Made by a program: the position numbers and the translations under genes. Positions 8,103 to 16,870 of a stretch of 37,385 bases of DNA are shown piece by piece. The stretch is from the NCBI RefSeq assembly GCF_000218485.1, contig NZ_AFPB01000153.1, positions 1-37,385 of the forward strand. The letters are read 5' to 3'. The notes beneath the pieces were generated by a model. That model was not told the DNA's origin, searched no databases, and was given only the letters and a program-made list of their open reading frames with translations. Within the stretch, counting starts at the first letter, position 1, and each line of letters starts with the position of its first letter. The stretch comes from Aquimarina agarivorans (lineage in GTDB: Bacteria; Bacteroidota; Bacteroidia; Flavobacteriales; Flavobacteriaceae).

Positions 8103-8864
8103 ATGATACCAAAAATTATCCATTTTTGTTGGCTTAGTACCGATGAATATCCACCTTTAATTAAAAAATGCATGGATACTTGGAAGGAGAAATTACCTGA
8201 TTATGAATTTATTCATTGGGACACTAATAGATTTAAATTAGAAGATAATATTTGGGTAAAACAAGCATTTGAAAGTAAGAAATATGCTTTTGCAGCTGAT
8301 TTTATACGTTTGTATGCTGTATATCATTATGGAGGAATATATTTAGATACTGATATTGAAGTTGTAAAAAATTTCGACAATTTGTTAGATAGGCCTTATT
8401 TTATAGGAGCTGAAGGCGAAGGAGTTATAGAAGCTGGTGTTTTTGGTGCAGAAAAAAATGCTGATTGGTTGAAAGAATGTTTGAATTATTACAAGGGGAG
8501 GGAATTTATAAAGCAGGATGGTAGTTTTGACACGTTAACTTTACCAAGGATAATGATGTCTCAAATAGCTAAGGTGAGAACTTTTGAGCAAACTATTCCC
8601 GAAAAAATACAGCCTGCGCAGCAACATGAAAATATAAGTAAAATTTATATGTTTCCTGAGGATTATTTTTGTGCAAAAAATCATGGTACAGGTGTCATTG
8701 AAAAAACAGAAAACACCTATTCAGTACATCATTTTGCAATGTCGTGGATGCCTAAAAAGAGAACATTCCTACCTAACGTTAAACGAAAATTGATGTCAAT
8801 TTTTGGCGTAAATACTATAAATGGTTTAATTAAAATTTTAGGATTAAAAAAACTGAAAAAGTAG
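8103..8864 (+). CDS. GT32-type (capsular polysaccharide) glycosyltransferase
   Basis: A protein of 253 residues starting M-I-P-K-I-I-H-F-C-W-L, the typical start of the DXD-containing Gly_transf_sug family (GT32, OCH1-like). The segment Y-A-F-A-A-D-F-I-R-L-Y-A-V-Y-H-Y-G-G-I-Y leads directly into the D-T-D metal/nucleotide-sugar motif near residue 84. A conserved H-H-F-A-M-S-W lies near the C-terminus. Bacterial members are found in capsule clusters and transfer one sugar. The gene follows the GT2 gene by 2 nt. Confidence 0.88.
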   Translation: MIPKIIHFCWLSTDEYPPLIKKCMDTWKEKLPDYEFIHWDTNRFKLEDNIWVKQAFESKKYAFAADFIRLYAVYHYGGIYLDTDIEVVKNFDNLLDRPYFIGAEGEGVIEAGVFGAEKNADWLKECLNYYKGREFIKQDGSFDTLTLPRIMMSQIAKVRTFEQTIPEKIQPAQQHENISKIYMFPEDYFCAKNHGTGVIEKTENTYSVHHFAMSWMPKKRTFLPNVKRKLMSIFGVNTINGLIKILGLKKLKK

Positions 8865-8865
8865 T

Positions 8866-10296
8866 ATGCTATTTAACTCATTCGAATACTTAATTTTTTT
8901 ACCAACAGTTTTTTTTCTTTATTGGTTTGTTTTAAATCAAAAGTTAGTTGCTCAAAATACACTATTACTTGCTGCTAGTTATCTTTTTTACGGCTGGTGG
9001 GATTACAGATTTTTGGGACTTATTATTTTTAGTTCTTTTATAGATTATTACTGCGGTTTGGCTATTGAAAAATCTTCATCAAAAAGGAATAAAAAAAGAT
9101 GGTTGGTTGTAAGTATGTTGGTTAATTTAGGCTTTTTAGGAGCTTTTAAATATTTTAACTTTTTTTCAGCATCTTTATCTTATGGATTGAATTCTTTAGG
9201 TTATGAAGTAGATACATTAACATTAAATATAATACTACCAGTTGGAATTAGCTTTTATACCTTCCAAACAATGAGTTATACAATTGATATATATAAAGAG
9301 CAGTTGAAGCCATGTAAAGATATCATTGCTTTTTTTGCTTTTGTAAGTTTTTTTCCACAACTGGTTGCTGGTCCTATTGAGCGCGCAACTAATTTGCTTC
9401 CTCAATTTTATAAGAAAAGGGAGTTCAGTTATAAAAAAGCTTCGGATGGATTGAGGCAGATTTTATGGGGATTATTTAAAAAAATTGTAGTTGCTGATAA
9501 TTGTGCAAAAGTAGTTAATCAGATTTTTGAAAATTACAATGAAATGAATTCTAGTACGCTATTAGTTGGCGCTGTTTTTTTTGCATTTCAAATTTATGGA
9601 GATTTTTCAGGATATTCAGATATCGCCATTGGGACATCAAGGTTATTTGGATTTAATTTAATGCAAAATTTTTCTTTTCCTTATTTTTCAAGAGATATAG
9701 CTGAATTTTGGCGTCGTTGGCATATCTCTTTATCAACTTGGTTTAGAGATTATGTATATATTCCATTAGGAGGAAGTAGAGGAGGCACAGCAATGAAAAT
9801 TCGGAATACATTTATAATTTTTGTAGTTAGCGGTTTTTGGCATGGAGCAAATTGGACGTTCGTTATTTGGGGATTTTTAAATGCTCTTTATTTCTTACCA
9901 TTATTACTAACGAATAAAAATAGAATTAATACTAACGTAGTAGCTGAGGGGAAATTGATTTTTAATATTAAAGAATTTTTACAATTAAGTACTACTTTTT
10001 TGTTAACCATATTTGCATGGATTTTTTTTAGAGCCTCAACCATTACAGAAGCAATTAATTATATTAAAAGAATATTTACTACATCATTAGTTAGTTTACC
10101 AATGGTAGATGTAAAACCATTTTTATATATAGGTGTTTTGGTATGTATTGAGTGGTTTCAACGAAGCAAACAACATGGATTAGAACTTAGTGAATTGAAG
10201 ATTATGCCAGTTCGTTGGTCGATTTACATTTTTGTTTTTTGTTTGATTTTATTTTTTGGAGCGCAATCTGAATCTTTCATTTATTTTCAATTTTAA
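8866..10296 (+). CDS. MBOAT-family O-acyltransferase, copy 1 (AlgI-like)
   Basis: A polytopic membrane protein of 476 residues. It has the MBOAT signatures F-F-P-Q-L-V-A-G-P-I-E-R (about 162-173), D-F-S-G-Y-S-D-I-A-I-G (246-256), F-W-R-R-W-H-I-S-L with His286, and the catalytic-type histidine His326 in S-G-F-W-H-G-A-N-W. The family includes AlgI, DltB and PatA, which pass acyl groups across the membrane to a partner. The first 340 residues align without a gap to the second MBOAT at 12499, and both end F-I-Y-F-Q-F. With the SGNH-like genes downstream it should O-acetylate the polymer in the periplasm. It starts 1 nt after the GT32 stop. Confidence 0.93.
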   Translation: MLFNSFEYLIFLPTVFFLYWFVLNQKLVAQNTLLLAASYLFYGWWDYRFLGLIIFSSFIDYYCGLAIEKSSSKRNKKRWLVVSMLVNLGFLGAFKYFNFFSASLSYGLNSLGYEVDTLTLNIILPVGISFYTFQTMSYTIDIYKEQLKPCKDIIAFFAFVSFFPQLVAGPIERATNLLPQFYKKREFSYKKASDGLRQILWGLFKKIVVADNCAKVVNQIFENYNEMNSSTLLVGAVFFAFQIYGDFSGYSDIAIGTSRLFGFNLMQNFSFPYFSRDIAEFWRRWHISLSTWFRDYVYIPLGGSRGGTAMKIRNTFIIFVVSGFWHGANWTFVIWGFLNALYFLPLLLTNKNRINTNVVAEGKLIFNIKEFLQLSTTFLLTIFAWIFFRASTITEAINYIKRIFTTSLVSLPMVDVKPFLYIGVLVCIEWFQRSKQHGLELSELKIMPVRWSIYIFVFCLILFFGAQSESFIYFQF

Positions 10297-10324
10297 ATTA
10301 AAATACTATTAAAATAAAATTTAC

Positions 10325-11545
10325 ATGAACACAACAAATCAAACATCAATACTATTAATAATGCCTTATGGTAGTGTTGGAGGTATGGAGCGTTTGGCTT
10401 TGAGTTTTTATGACTTTTATAAATCAAAAGGTTATGCTATTAAAGCATTGAAATTTATAAAATTAGATAATGATATTATTAATTTTGGAGAGGATGAACT
10501 TTTTTTTAAAGGTTATGATTTTTCCGCTATGTCAAGATTTGAACGATTTTCATTTTATTTTAAAGCTCCTGTTTTAATTAGGAAATTGATAAAACAGTAT
10601 AAAGTTACGCATTCAATTGCTTTTGGAGATATGGCTAATTTGTTTAGTTCTGTATCATTTAGTAGTGAATATAAAATAGGAAGCATACATGCTTTAAAGA
10701 GTATTGAGTTTAAACACCCCACTTCATTTCATAAAATCACAAAATGGGGATATAAATCAACCTATAAAAATTTAGATAAGCTTGTTTGTATCAGTAAAGC
10801 AATCAAAATGGATATTATTGAAAATTGTGGATATAAATTTTCAAACATTCAAATAATTTACAATCCTCATGATATTAATCAGCTAATTCATTTAAGTAAT
10901 GAGCCAATAACAAATGCAAATGAAAAAAAACTCTTTTCAAAAAAAACGATCATTTTTTTAGGAAGATTATCAATTCAAAAGTCGCCGTGGCACTTTATAA
11001 AAGCTTTTAGTTTGTTAGTAAAACACCAGCCAGAAACTAATTTAGTAGTTATAGGTGATGGAGATGCAACAGTTATAAGTTATATTCATAAGCAAGTAAA
11101 GGAGCTGAAATTAGAAAAAAATGTTTTCTTTTTAGGTAGAAAATCAAACCCTTACAAATATTTGAAAGCTGCAAATGTTTTAGTATTGAGTTCACACTAT
11201 GAAGGTACACCCAATGTTATAGTTGAGTCTATAGCCATAGGTACACCTGTTGTTTCTTCATATTGCACTAAGGGTATTATAGAATTAATGGCAACAAAAG
11301 ATTATAATGAAACTACAAATAATATAGAAGTTGAGGCAGGAATTGTAACTCCTAACTTATTTAAAGGTGAATTAGGTATCCCTCGATCATCAAAAGTATT
11401 TAAAGAAGAAGAACAGCTTAGCCAGGCGTTGAAGAAAATGATAACAGATGATTCTTTTAAATTAGCATTGCAAAAAAACAGAAAAGTATTGTTGCAAAAG
11501 TTTGATTTAGAAAATGTGTGTAGTACTTATTTGAATAAAATTTGA
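10325..11545 (+). CDS. Glycosyltransferase family 4
   Basis: A GT-B protein of 406 residues. The N-terminal domain opens S-I-L-L-I-M-P-Y-G-S-V-G-G-M-E-R, with the glycine-rich acceptor loop. The C-terminal Glycos_transf_1 domain has I-I-F-L-G-R-L-S-I-Q-K-S-P-W and the E-x7-E nucleotide-sugar motif in E-G-T-P-N-V-I-V-E followed by G-T-P-V-V-S-S. It is a retaining transferase, probably adding one sugar of the repeat unit. It lies between the first MBOAT gene and the first SGNH gene, splitting what would otherwise be an acyltransferase pair. The start ATG is 28 nt after the MBOAT stop. Confidence 0.9.
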   Translation: MNTTNQTSILLIMPYGSVGGMERLALSFYDFYKSKGYAIKALKFIKLDNDIINFGEDELFFKGYDFSAMSRFERFSFYFKAPVLIRKLIKQYKVTHSIAFGDMANLFSSVSFSSEYKIGSIHALKSIEFKHPTSFHKITKWGYKSTYKNLDKLVCISKAIKMDIIENCGYKFSNIQIIYNPHDINQLIHLSNEPITNANEKKLFSKKTIIFLGRLSIQKSPWHFIKAFSLLVKHQPETNLVVIGDGDATVISYIHKQVKELKLEKNVFFLGRKSNPYKYLKAANVLVLSSHYEGTPNVIVESIAIGTPVVSSYCTKGIIELMATKDYNETTNNIEVEAGIVTPNLFKGELGIPRSSKVFKEEEQLSQALKKMITDDSFKLALQKNRKVLLQKFDLENVCSTYLNKI

Positions 11546-11546
11546 A

Positions 11547-12502
11547 ATGAAGAGATTTATACTAAAAGCGTTACTTTTCTTTTCTGTAGTAGTTGGAATA
11601 TTTTCAATGATTCTGCTATTTTATGGAAGTTATGTCGATTATTTTTATGAGAAATTTACATCTCCTAAGGCTTCTTCCATGATTATAGGTGATAGTAGGG
11701 CTTTACAAGGGATACAACCGCAGGTAATTAATCAAAACTTAGTTAATCAAAATATAAGTTTGCCTATGTTTAATTATAGTTTTACTATAGCACAAAGCCA
11801 TATAGGACCACTTTACAGAAAAAGTATATTAAAAAAGATAGATAAAAAAACAACCAATGGTTTATTCATTTTAGCATTAAATCCATGGATGTTTGGATCA
11901 AAAAAAACAAATAATAATTATAAAGGAGAATTTAAAGAATTGGGTCAGCCACCTCATAATATGAATTATGTTTCAATGAACCCTAATTTTGAGTATTTAA
12001 TTAAAAATTTAAATTTTTTCCATTTCAAAGGTGTTTTTAGGAAAAGTTCAAAATTACACAAAAATGGTTGGTTAGAGGAAACAAACTTGCCTAGCGATCA
12101 AAATGTGTTTAATGATTGGAAAAATAATCAATTGAAAATTTTTAATGGTTTCATAAAAAATTATAAAGTTTCAAAATATAGAATGAAAAGTTTAGATACA
12201 TTGGTGAAAAATCTAAAGAAATATGGAGAGATTGCTATTGTAAGGACTCCAATTGATGAGGAAATGCTCAATTTAGAAAAAACTTTTTTTAAAGACTTTG
12301 ATAAGTTTATGTATGAAATTTCTGAATCAAATAACATTCATTATTTCAATTTCACGCAAAGTAATTTAAAAAATATAAAACTTATGATGGTCATCATATA
12401 AATAAATTTGATGGAGTAGATTTTACAAAGGCAATTTGCGATTCTGTAAAGAAAAAAATGAACTTTAGTAAAAGTGATAAATTAGAAAATAAAAGGAGAT
12501 GA
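11547..12502 (+). pseudogene. SGNH-like acyltransferase partner 1, frameshifted near its C-terminus
   Basis: An N-terminal membrane anchor (residues about 5-27) is followed by the SGNH block I motif G-D-S-R at residues 48-51. The zero frame stops at 12401 after 284 residues, ending in non-homologous I-K-L-M-M-V-I-I. Shifting by -1 at the A6 tract (12368-12373) gives Y-K-T-Y-D-G-H-H-I-N-K-F-D-G-V-D-F-T-K and runs open to a TGA at 12500-12502. This restores the D-x-x-H block V motif (about Asp281, His284), and the stop overlaps the next gene as ATGA, as in other junctions of this operon. The restored protein would have about 318 residues, close to the 310 of the second SGNH protein. Family members (AlgJ, DltD, PatB-like) receive acyl groups from MBOAT proteins. 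Without the shift the catalytic Asp-His pair is lost. Decay, slippage and sequencing error are all possible. Confidence 0.8.
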
Positions 12503-13932
12503 TTTTCAATTCAATTGAATACTTAATTTTTTTGCCTACAGTTTTTTTATTGTATTGGTTTGTTTTTAATAAGTCTATCCGAATACAAAATTTTTTACTC
12601 CTGGTTGTAAGTTATATTTTTTATGGTTGGTGGGATTGGCGATTTTTGTCTCTAATTATATTTAGTTCCATTATTGATTTTTATTGTGGAATTTATATTG
12701 AAAAAGAAAATACTAAGAAGTCAAAAAAAAGGTGGCTTACTTTAAGTATGCTCATTAATTTGGGTTTTTTAGGGTTGTTCAAATACTTTAATTTTTTTTC
12801 AAACTCCTTAGCCGAAGCTTTTTTTTCATTAGGTTATGAATTGGATACACTTACCTTAGACATCGTTTTGCCCGTTGGGATTAGTTTTTATACTTTTCAA
12901 ACAATGAGTTATACAATTGATGTTTACAGAGGACAATTAAAGCCCACAAAAGATCCAGTGGCATTTTTCTCATTTGTAAGCTTTTTTCCCCAATTGGTAG
13001 CCGGACCAATAGAAAGAGCAACTAATTTATTACCTCAATTTTATAATGAACGAAAATTTGATATTATTGAAGCAAAGGATGGATTAAGACAGATATTGTG
13101 GGGATTGTTCAAAAAAATAGTTATTGCTGATAATTGTGCTATAATTGTTAATCAAGTGTTTGATAATTATACTGATTACAGCGGAAGTTCATTATTTATC
13201 GGAGCTGTGTTTTTCGCATTTCAAATTTATGGAGATTTTTCAGGCTATTCAGATATTGCCATTGGAACAGCACGTTTGTTTGGTTTTAATTTAATGCAAA
13301 ACTTTGCTTTTCCTTATTTTTCTAGGGATATTGCTGAATTTTGGCGCCGCTGGCATATCTCTTTAACTACCTGGTTTAGAGATTATGTATACATCCCATT
13401 AGGAGGGAGCAGGGGAGGAACATCCATGAAGGTGAGGAACACATTTATAATTTTTATTGTTAGTGGATTTTGGCATGGTGCAAATTGGACATTTATCGTT
13501 TGGGGGGTACTTAATGCCTTGTATTTTATGCCACTGTTATTGCTAAATAAAAATAGAGTAAATACTAATGCCTTAGCAGCCAATCATTTTTTTGTAAGCC
13601 CTAAAGCGTTTTTTCAAATTATTTTAACATTTTTATTAACTATTATAGCTTGGGTGTTTTTTAGAGCGCCCAACGTGCATACAGCGTTCAGTTACTTACT
13701 CCGAATGTTCAATAAATCTTTGCTTTCAGTGCCTCAAGTAAGTTTGAAGCCTATGATTTTTATAATACTGTTGTTAATTATAGAATGGATACAAAGGAAT
13801 CAAAAACATGGTTTAGAATTAAACAATGTTAAGTTAAATAAATACATCAGGTGGTTTATTTACTATTTATTAATTATTATTATTTTTTGGTTCGGAGCAG
13901 AAAAACAAGATTTTATTTATTTTCAATTTTAA
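12499..13932 (+). CDS. MBOAT-family O-acyltransferase, copy 2 (AlgI-like)
   Basis: A membrane protein of 477 residues, closely related to the MBOAT at 8866. The two have the same numbering without gaps through at least residue 340, with His286 and His326 in identical motifs (F-W-R-R-W-H-I-S-L and S-G-F-W-H-G-A-N-W). Differences concentrate in the C-terminal third and a few loops. The start codon overlaps the frame-restored end of the SGNH1 gene (ATGA), and an AAAAGGAG sequence lies just upstream, so the pair is probably translationally coupled. It is followed after 4 nt by a second SGNH-like gene. A second acyltransferase could modify a different hydroxyl or residue, or be a recent backup copy. 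Confidence 0.93.
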   Translation: MIFNSIEYLIFLPTVFLLYWFVFNKSIRIQNFLLLVVSYIFYGWWDWRFLSLIIFSSIIDFYCGIYIEKENTKKSKKRWLTLSMLINLGFLGLFKYFNFFSNSLAEAFFSLGYELDTLTLDIVLPVGISFYTFQTMSYTIDVYRGQLKPTKDPVAFFSFVSFFPQLVAGPIERATNLLPQFYNERKFDIIEAKDGLRQILWGLFKKIVIADNCAIIVNQVFDNYTDYSGSSLFIGAVFFAFQIYGDFSGYSDIAIGTARLFGFNLMQNFAFPYFSRDIAEFWRRWHISLTTWFRDYVYIPLGGSRGGTSMKVRNTFIIFIVSGFWHGANWTFIVWGVLNALYFMPLLLLNKNRVNTNALAANHFFVSPKAFFQIILTFLLTIIAWVFFRAPNVHTAFSYLLRMFNKSLLSVPQVSLKPMIFIILLLIIEWIQRNQKHGLELNNVKLNKYIRWFIYYLLIIIIFWFGAEKQDFIYFQF

Positions 13933-13936
13933 ACAA

Positions 13937-14869
13937 ATGAAGCAATTTATTAAACATAGTGTAGTATTTGCAATGGGTGTTTTTTTGCTTGTTTTTATGG
14001 GTTTACTACTACCTAATAATAATCCAGTACGTTCGGTTGATTATAGTTTGTTAAAAAAACACGAATTGTTACATGAAAATAATGGTTCAAAATTAATACT
14101 TACAGGAGGTTCAAATGTAATTTTTGGATTCAATAGTAAAATATTACAAACCAAGCTGAATAAGCCAGTAGTAAACCATGCTATTCATGCGGGTTATGGG
14201 CTTAAATATATTGTAGAGGATGTTTTTCAATATGTAAAAAAGGGGGATATAATTTTATTATCTCCTGAGTATTCTCATTTTATCGATAATAATTACTTGG
14301 GTAAAGAACCTTTATTATTTAGTTTGAAGGTTAAGCCTAACAATATAAGATTGATCTCATTAGGTCAGTTACTCAATGTGGCTGAGTTCATTCCTAAATT
14401 TTCGTTTGATCGAATTAAATCTTTTGTTTATAACAAACTGAAACCTTCAAAACCAAATAAAAATGAAATCGGTAATTATACCGAATTTTCAATTAACGAA
14501 TTTGGAGATCATTACACACATTGGGATGATAAAAATAAAAATTTAACACTTTATAATTTTAATGGGGAGGTAAATATGAAAGTAATTGAGTTTTTGAATA
14601 ATATAAACGAAGAAATTGAAAAAAAGGGGGCTCAATTAATTTTATCCTTTCCAAGTATTTGCGAAACAACATATGAGACAAATAAAAATACTATTCTTAA
14701 AATTGAAGAAACACTTATAAAAAATTGTAATTTCAAAATATTAGATACTCCGGAAGATTACGTATTTAATGATAGTTTGTTTTTTGATACTTCTTATCAC
14801 TTAAATAAAATTGGAATAAAAAATAGATCAGAAAAAATCGCATTTAAATTAAAAAATGAAGTAAAATGA
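13937..14869 (+). CDS. SGNH-like acyltransferase partner 2
   Basis: A protein of 310 residues with one N-terminal membrane anchor (about residues 8-25) and a soluble, presumably periplasmic domain. Block I reads L-I-L-T-G-G-S-N-V (serine 59): the usual G-D-S is G-G-S, with the nucleophile serine kept. Near the end D-T-S-Y-H-L-N (Asp284, His288) resembles block V but with three residues between Asp and His instead of two. It is unlike SGNH1 in sequence but of the same type, and sits 4 nt after the second MBOAT gene. The stop overlaps the next start (ATGA at 14866). The acyltransferase role is inferred from the MBOAT neighbour and the fold motifs. Confidence 0.72.
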   Translation: MKQFIKHSVVFAMGVFLLVFMGLLLPNNNPVRSVDYSLLKKHELLHENNGSKLILTGGSNVIFGFNSKILQTKLNKPVVNHAIHAGYGLKYIVEDVFQYVKKGDIILLSPEYSHFIDNNYLGKEPLLFSLKVKPNNIRLISLGQLLNVAEFIPKFSFDRIKSFVYNKLKPSKPNKNEIGNYTEFSINEFGDHYTHWDDKNKNLTLYNFNGEVNMKVIEFLNNINEEIEKKGAQLILSFPSICETTYETNKNTILKIEETLIKNCNFKILDTPEDYVFNDSLFFDTSYHLNKIGIKNRSEKIAFKLKNEVK

Positions 14870-15963
14870 TCACGTTTATTCCATTAGCGCATTATTATTC
14901 AGTATATGTACATGTATGCTTATTTTTAGTTTTGGCTAATTTGATTCATGCTTATACCTTGGATATTGATGATCCTAAGAATATTTCTTTTTTGAGATCG
15001 GTAGGTTATATATTATTGTTTCTATCAATTTTTTATTTGGGACTCAGACCAATAAGTGGTATGTATTTCGGAGATATGGGAACCTATTCAAGATATTTTA
15101 ATGGATATGCTTATGGAGAACCTGTAAATGTTGATAAAGATTTTGCGTTTCATTATTACATGAAATTTGTATCTAATTTCACAACCGTTCATGGTTTCTT
15201 TTTTTTAACTGAGTTTTTATACATTATTCCCATGTATTTGATTTCAAAAATACATTTTAAAGAATACTGGTTTTATTCTTTTTTTATGTTTTTAGTATCA
15301 TTTTCATTTTATACATACGGTGTAAATGGAATAAGGAATGGAGTAGCAACTTCAATGTTTTTATGGGGATTATGTTATCAAAATAAAAAATGGCTCATGA
15401 TACTATTTTTTGTACTAGCAGCATTATTTCACAAAACACTATTATTACCAGTAATGGCTTATGTAGTTACCTTATTTTACAATAACCCTAAAGTATATAT
15501 AAAAACTTGGTTATTGTGTATTCCTTTATCATTTGTTATTGGGGGGGCGTTAATTAGTTTGTTTACTATTTTGGGTTTTGGAGATGACAGGTTAGCAGCT
15601 TATTTAAGTGATAACACTTCTGTAGAAAATGTAGGAAAAACGGGTTTCCGCTGGGATTTTATTTTTTATAGTTCATTTGCCGTATTTACGGGCTGGTATT
15701 TTATAATAAAAAAGAAGTTTGAAGATGTTTTTTATCATCAAATTTATGGAGTATATCTTATTTGTAACAGCTTTTGGATTTTAGTAATTCGTGCCAATTT
15801 TTCTAATCGATTCGCATATTTATCATGGTTTCTAATGGCAATTATTATTATTTATCCTTTTTTGAAAAAACAATTTTTTGAAGCACAAGAAGTAGTAATT
15901 GCTAAAGTAGTTGTTGCCTATTTTTCATTTACATATTTAATGTGGTTAGTATATTATGGTTAA
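14866..15963 (+). CDS. EpsG-family polysaccharide polymerase (Wzy role)
   Basis: A polytopic membrane protein of 365 residues with about ten hydrophobic segments. Characteristic EpsG-like features are L-R-P-I-S-G-M-Y-F-G-D-M-G-T-Y near residues 60-75, the G-V-N-G-I-R-N-G-V-A-T segment in the middle, and F-H-K-T-L-L-L-P after it. EpsG-type proteins polymerise lipid-linked repeat units at the outer face of the inner membrane, which fits an operon with a Wzx flippase and no other polymerase. Its start overlaps the preceding gene by 4 nt. Confidence 0.85.
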   Translation: MITFIPLAHYYSVYVHVCLFLVLANLIHAYTLDIDDPKNISFLRSVGYILLFLSIFYLGLRPISGMYFGDMGTYSRYFNGYAYGEPVNVDKDFAFHYYMKFVSNFTTVHGFFFLTEFLYIIPMYLISKIHFKEYWFYSFFMFLVSFSFYTYGVNGIRNGVATSMFLWGLCYQNKKWLMILFFVLAALFHKTLLLPVMAYVVTLFYNNPKVYIKTWLLCIPLSFVIGGALISLFTILGFGDDRLAAYLSDNTSVENVGKTGFRWDFIFYSSFAVFTGWYFIIKKKFEDVFYHQIYGVYLICNSFWILVIRANFSNRFAYLSWFLMAIIIIYPFLKKQFFEAQEVVIAKVVVAYFSFTYLMWLVYYG

Positions 15964-15979
15964 TGCTAAAAATCTAAAA

Positions 15980-16870
15980 ATGAAAACACTTACTGTTTTT
16001 ACCCCAACTTTTAACCGAGCTTATTGTTTAGGGCAGTGTTATGAAAGTTTGATACGACAAACCAACCAAGATTTTATTTGGTTGATTATTGATGATGGCT
16101 CTACAGATAATACTGAATCACTGGTAAAGTCATGGATTGCAGAGGGTAAAATAGCTATTAAATATCATTACCAAGAAAATCAAGGGATGCACGGAGGTCA
16201 CAATACAGCCTATCGATTAATTGATACAGCATTAAATACGTGTATTGATTCGGATGATTTTATGCCAGATCATGCTGTTGAAGATATTGTATCATTTTGG
16301 AATTCTATAAAAGATGAAAATAATATAGCAGGTTTTATAGGTTTGGATGCTTATAAAAACGGTGAAATAATTGGTTCCAAATTTCCTGAAAATTTAGGTA
16401 AAACAACATTAGAGGAAATATATTATGACCATAAAATTCATGGGGATAAAAAAATGGTATTGATCTCTAAAATTGTTAAAAAATATGATCCTTACCCTAT
16501 TTTTTCTGATGAACGATTTGTACCTCTGGGTATTCTGTATTTATTAATAGGTAAGGATTATAAATTTCTTCCTTTAAACAAGGTACTTTGTATTGTTGAA
16601 TATATGGAAGATGGGTCTTCCAGAAATATCATCAAGCAGTATTACAGGCATCCAAAGGGGTTTCAGTATGCCAGACTAACCACCTTAAAACATTCAAATT
16701 ACTTAAAAGTCCGTTTCAAAAATGCGGTGCATTATATTTCGCATAGTATCCAGTTGCGTGATTTAAAATTTTTGAGAAATTCTCCAAAGCCTTTTTTAAC
16801 GTTATCAGCCATTCCGTTTGGAATTTTACTGCATGTTTACGTTTTATATATCAATAAAATTAAAAAATGA
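15980..16870 (+). CDS. Glycosyltransferase family 2
   Basis: A GT-A protein of 296 residues from the ATG at 15980, which gives the standard start M-K-T-L-T-V-F-T-P-T-F-N-R. An in-frame ATG at 15956 would add eight residues and overlap the EpsG gene by 8 nt; it cannot be excluded. The motif D-D-G-S-T-D-N-T-E and a D-S-D-D metal-binding motif are present. The C-terminal part has a hydrophobic stretch (about F-G-I-L-L-H-V-Y-V-L-Y-I) that may hold it at the membrane. It overlaps the next gene by 4 nt (ATGA). Confidence 0.87.
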   Translation: MKTLTVFTPTFNRAYCLGQCYESLIRQTNQDFIWLIIDDGSTDNTESLVKSWIAEGKIAIKYHYQENQGMHGGHNTAYRLIDTALNTCIDSDDFMPDHAVEDIVSFWNSIKDENNIAGFIGLDAYKNGEIIGSKFPENLGKTTLEEIYYDHKIHGDKKMVLISKIVKKYDPYPIFSDERFVPLGILYLLIGKDYKFLPLNKVLCIVEYMEDGSSRNIIKQYYRHPKGFQYARLTTLKHSNYLKVRFKNAVHYISHSIQLRDLKFLRNSPKPFLTLSAIPFGILLHVYVLYINKIKK

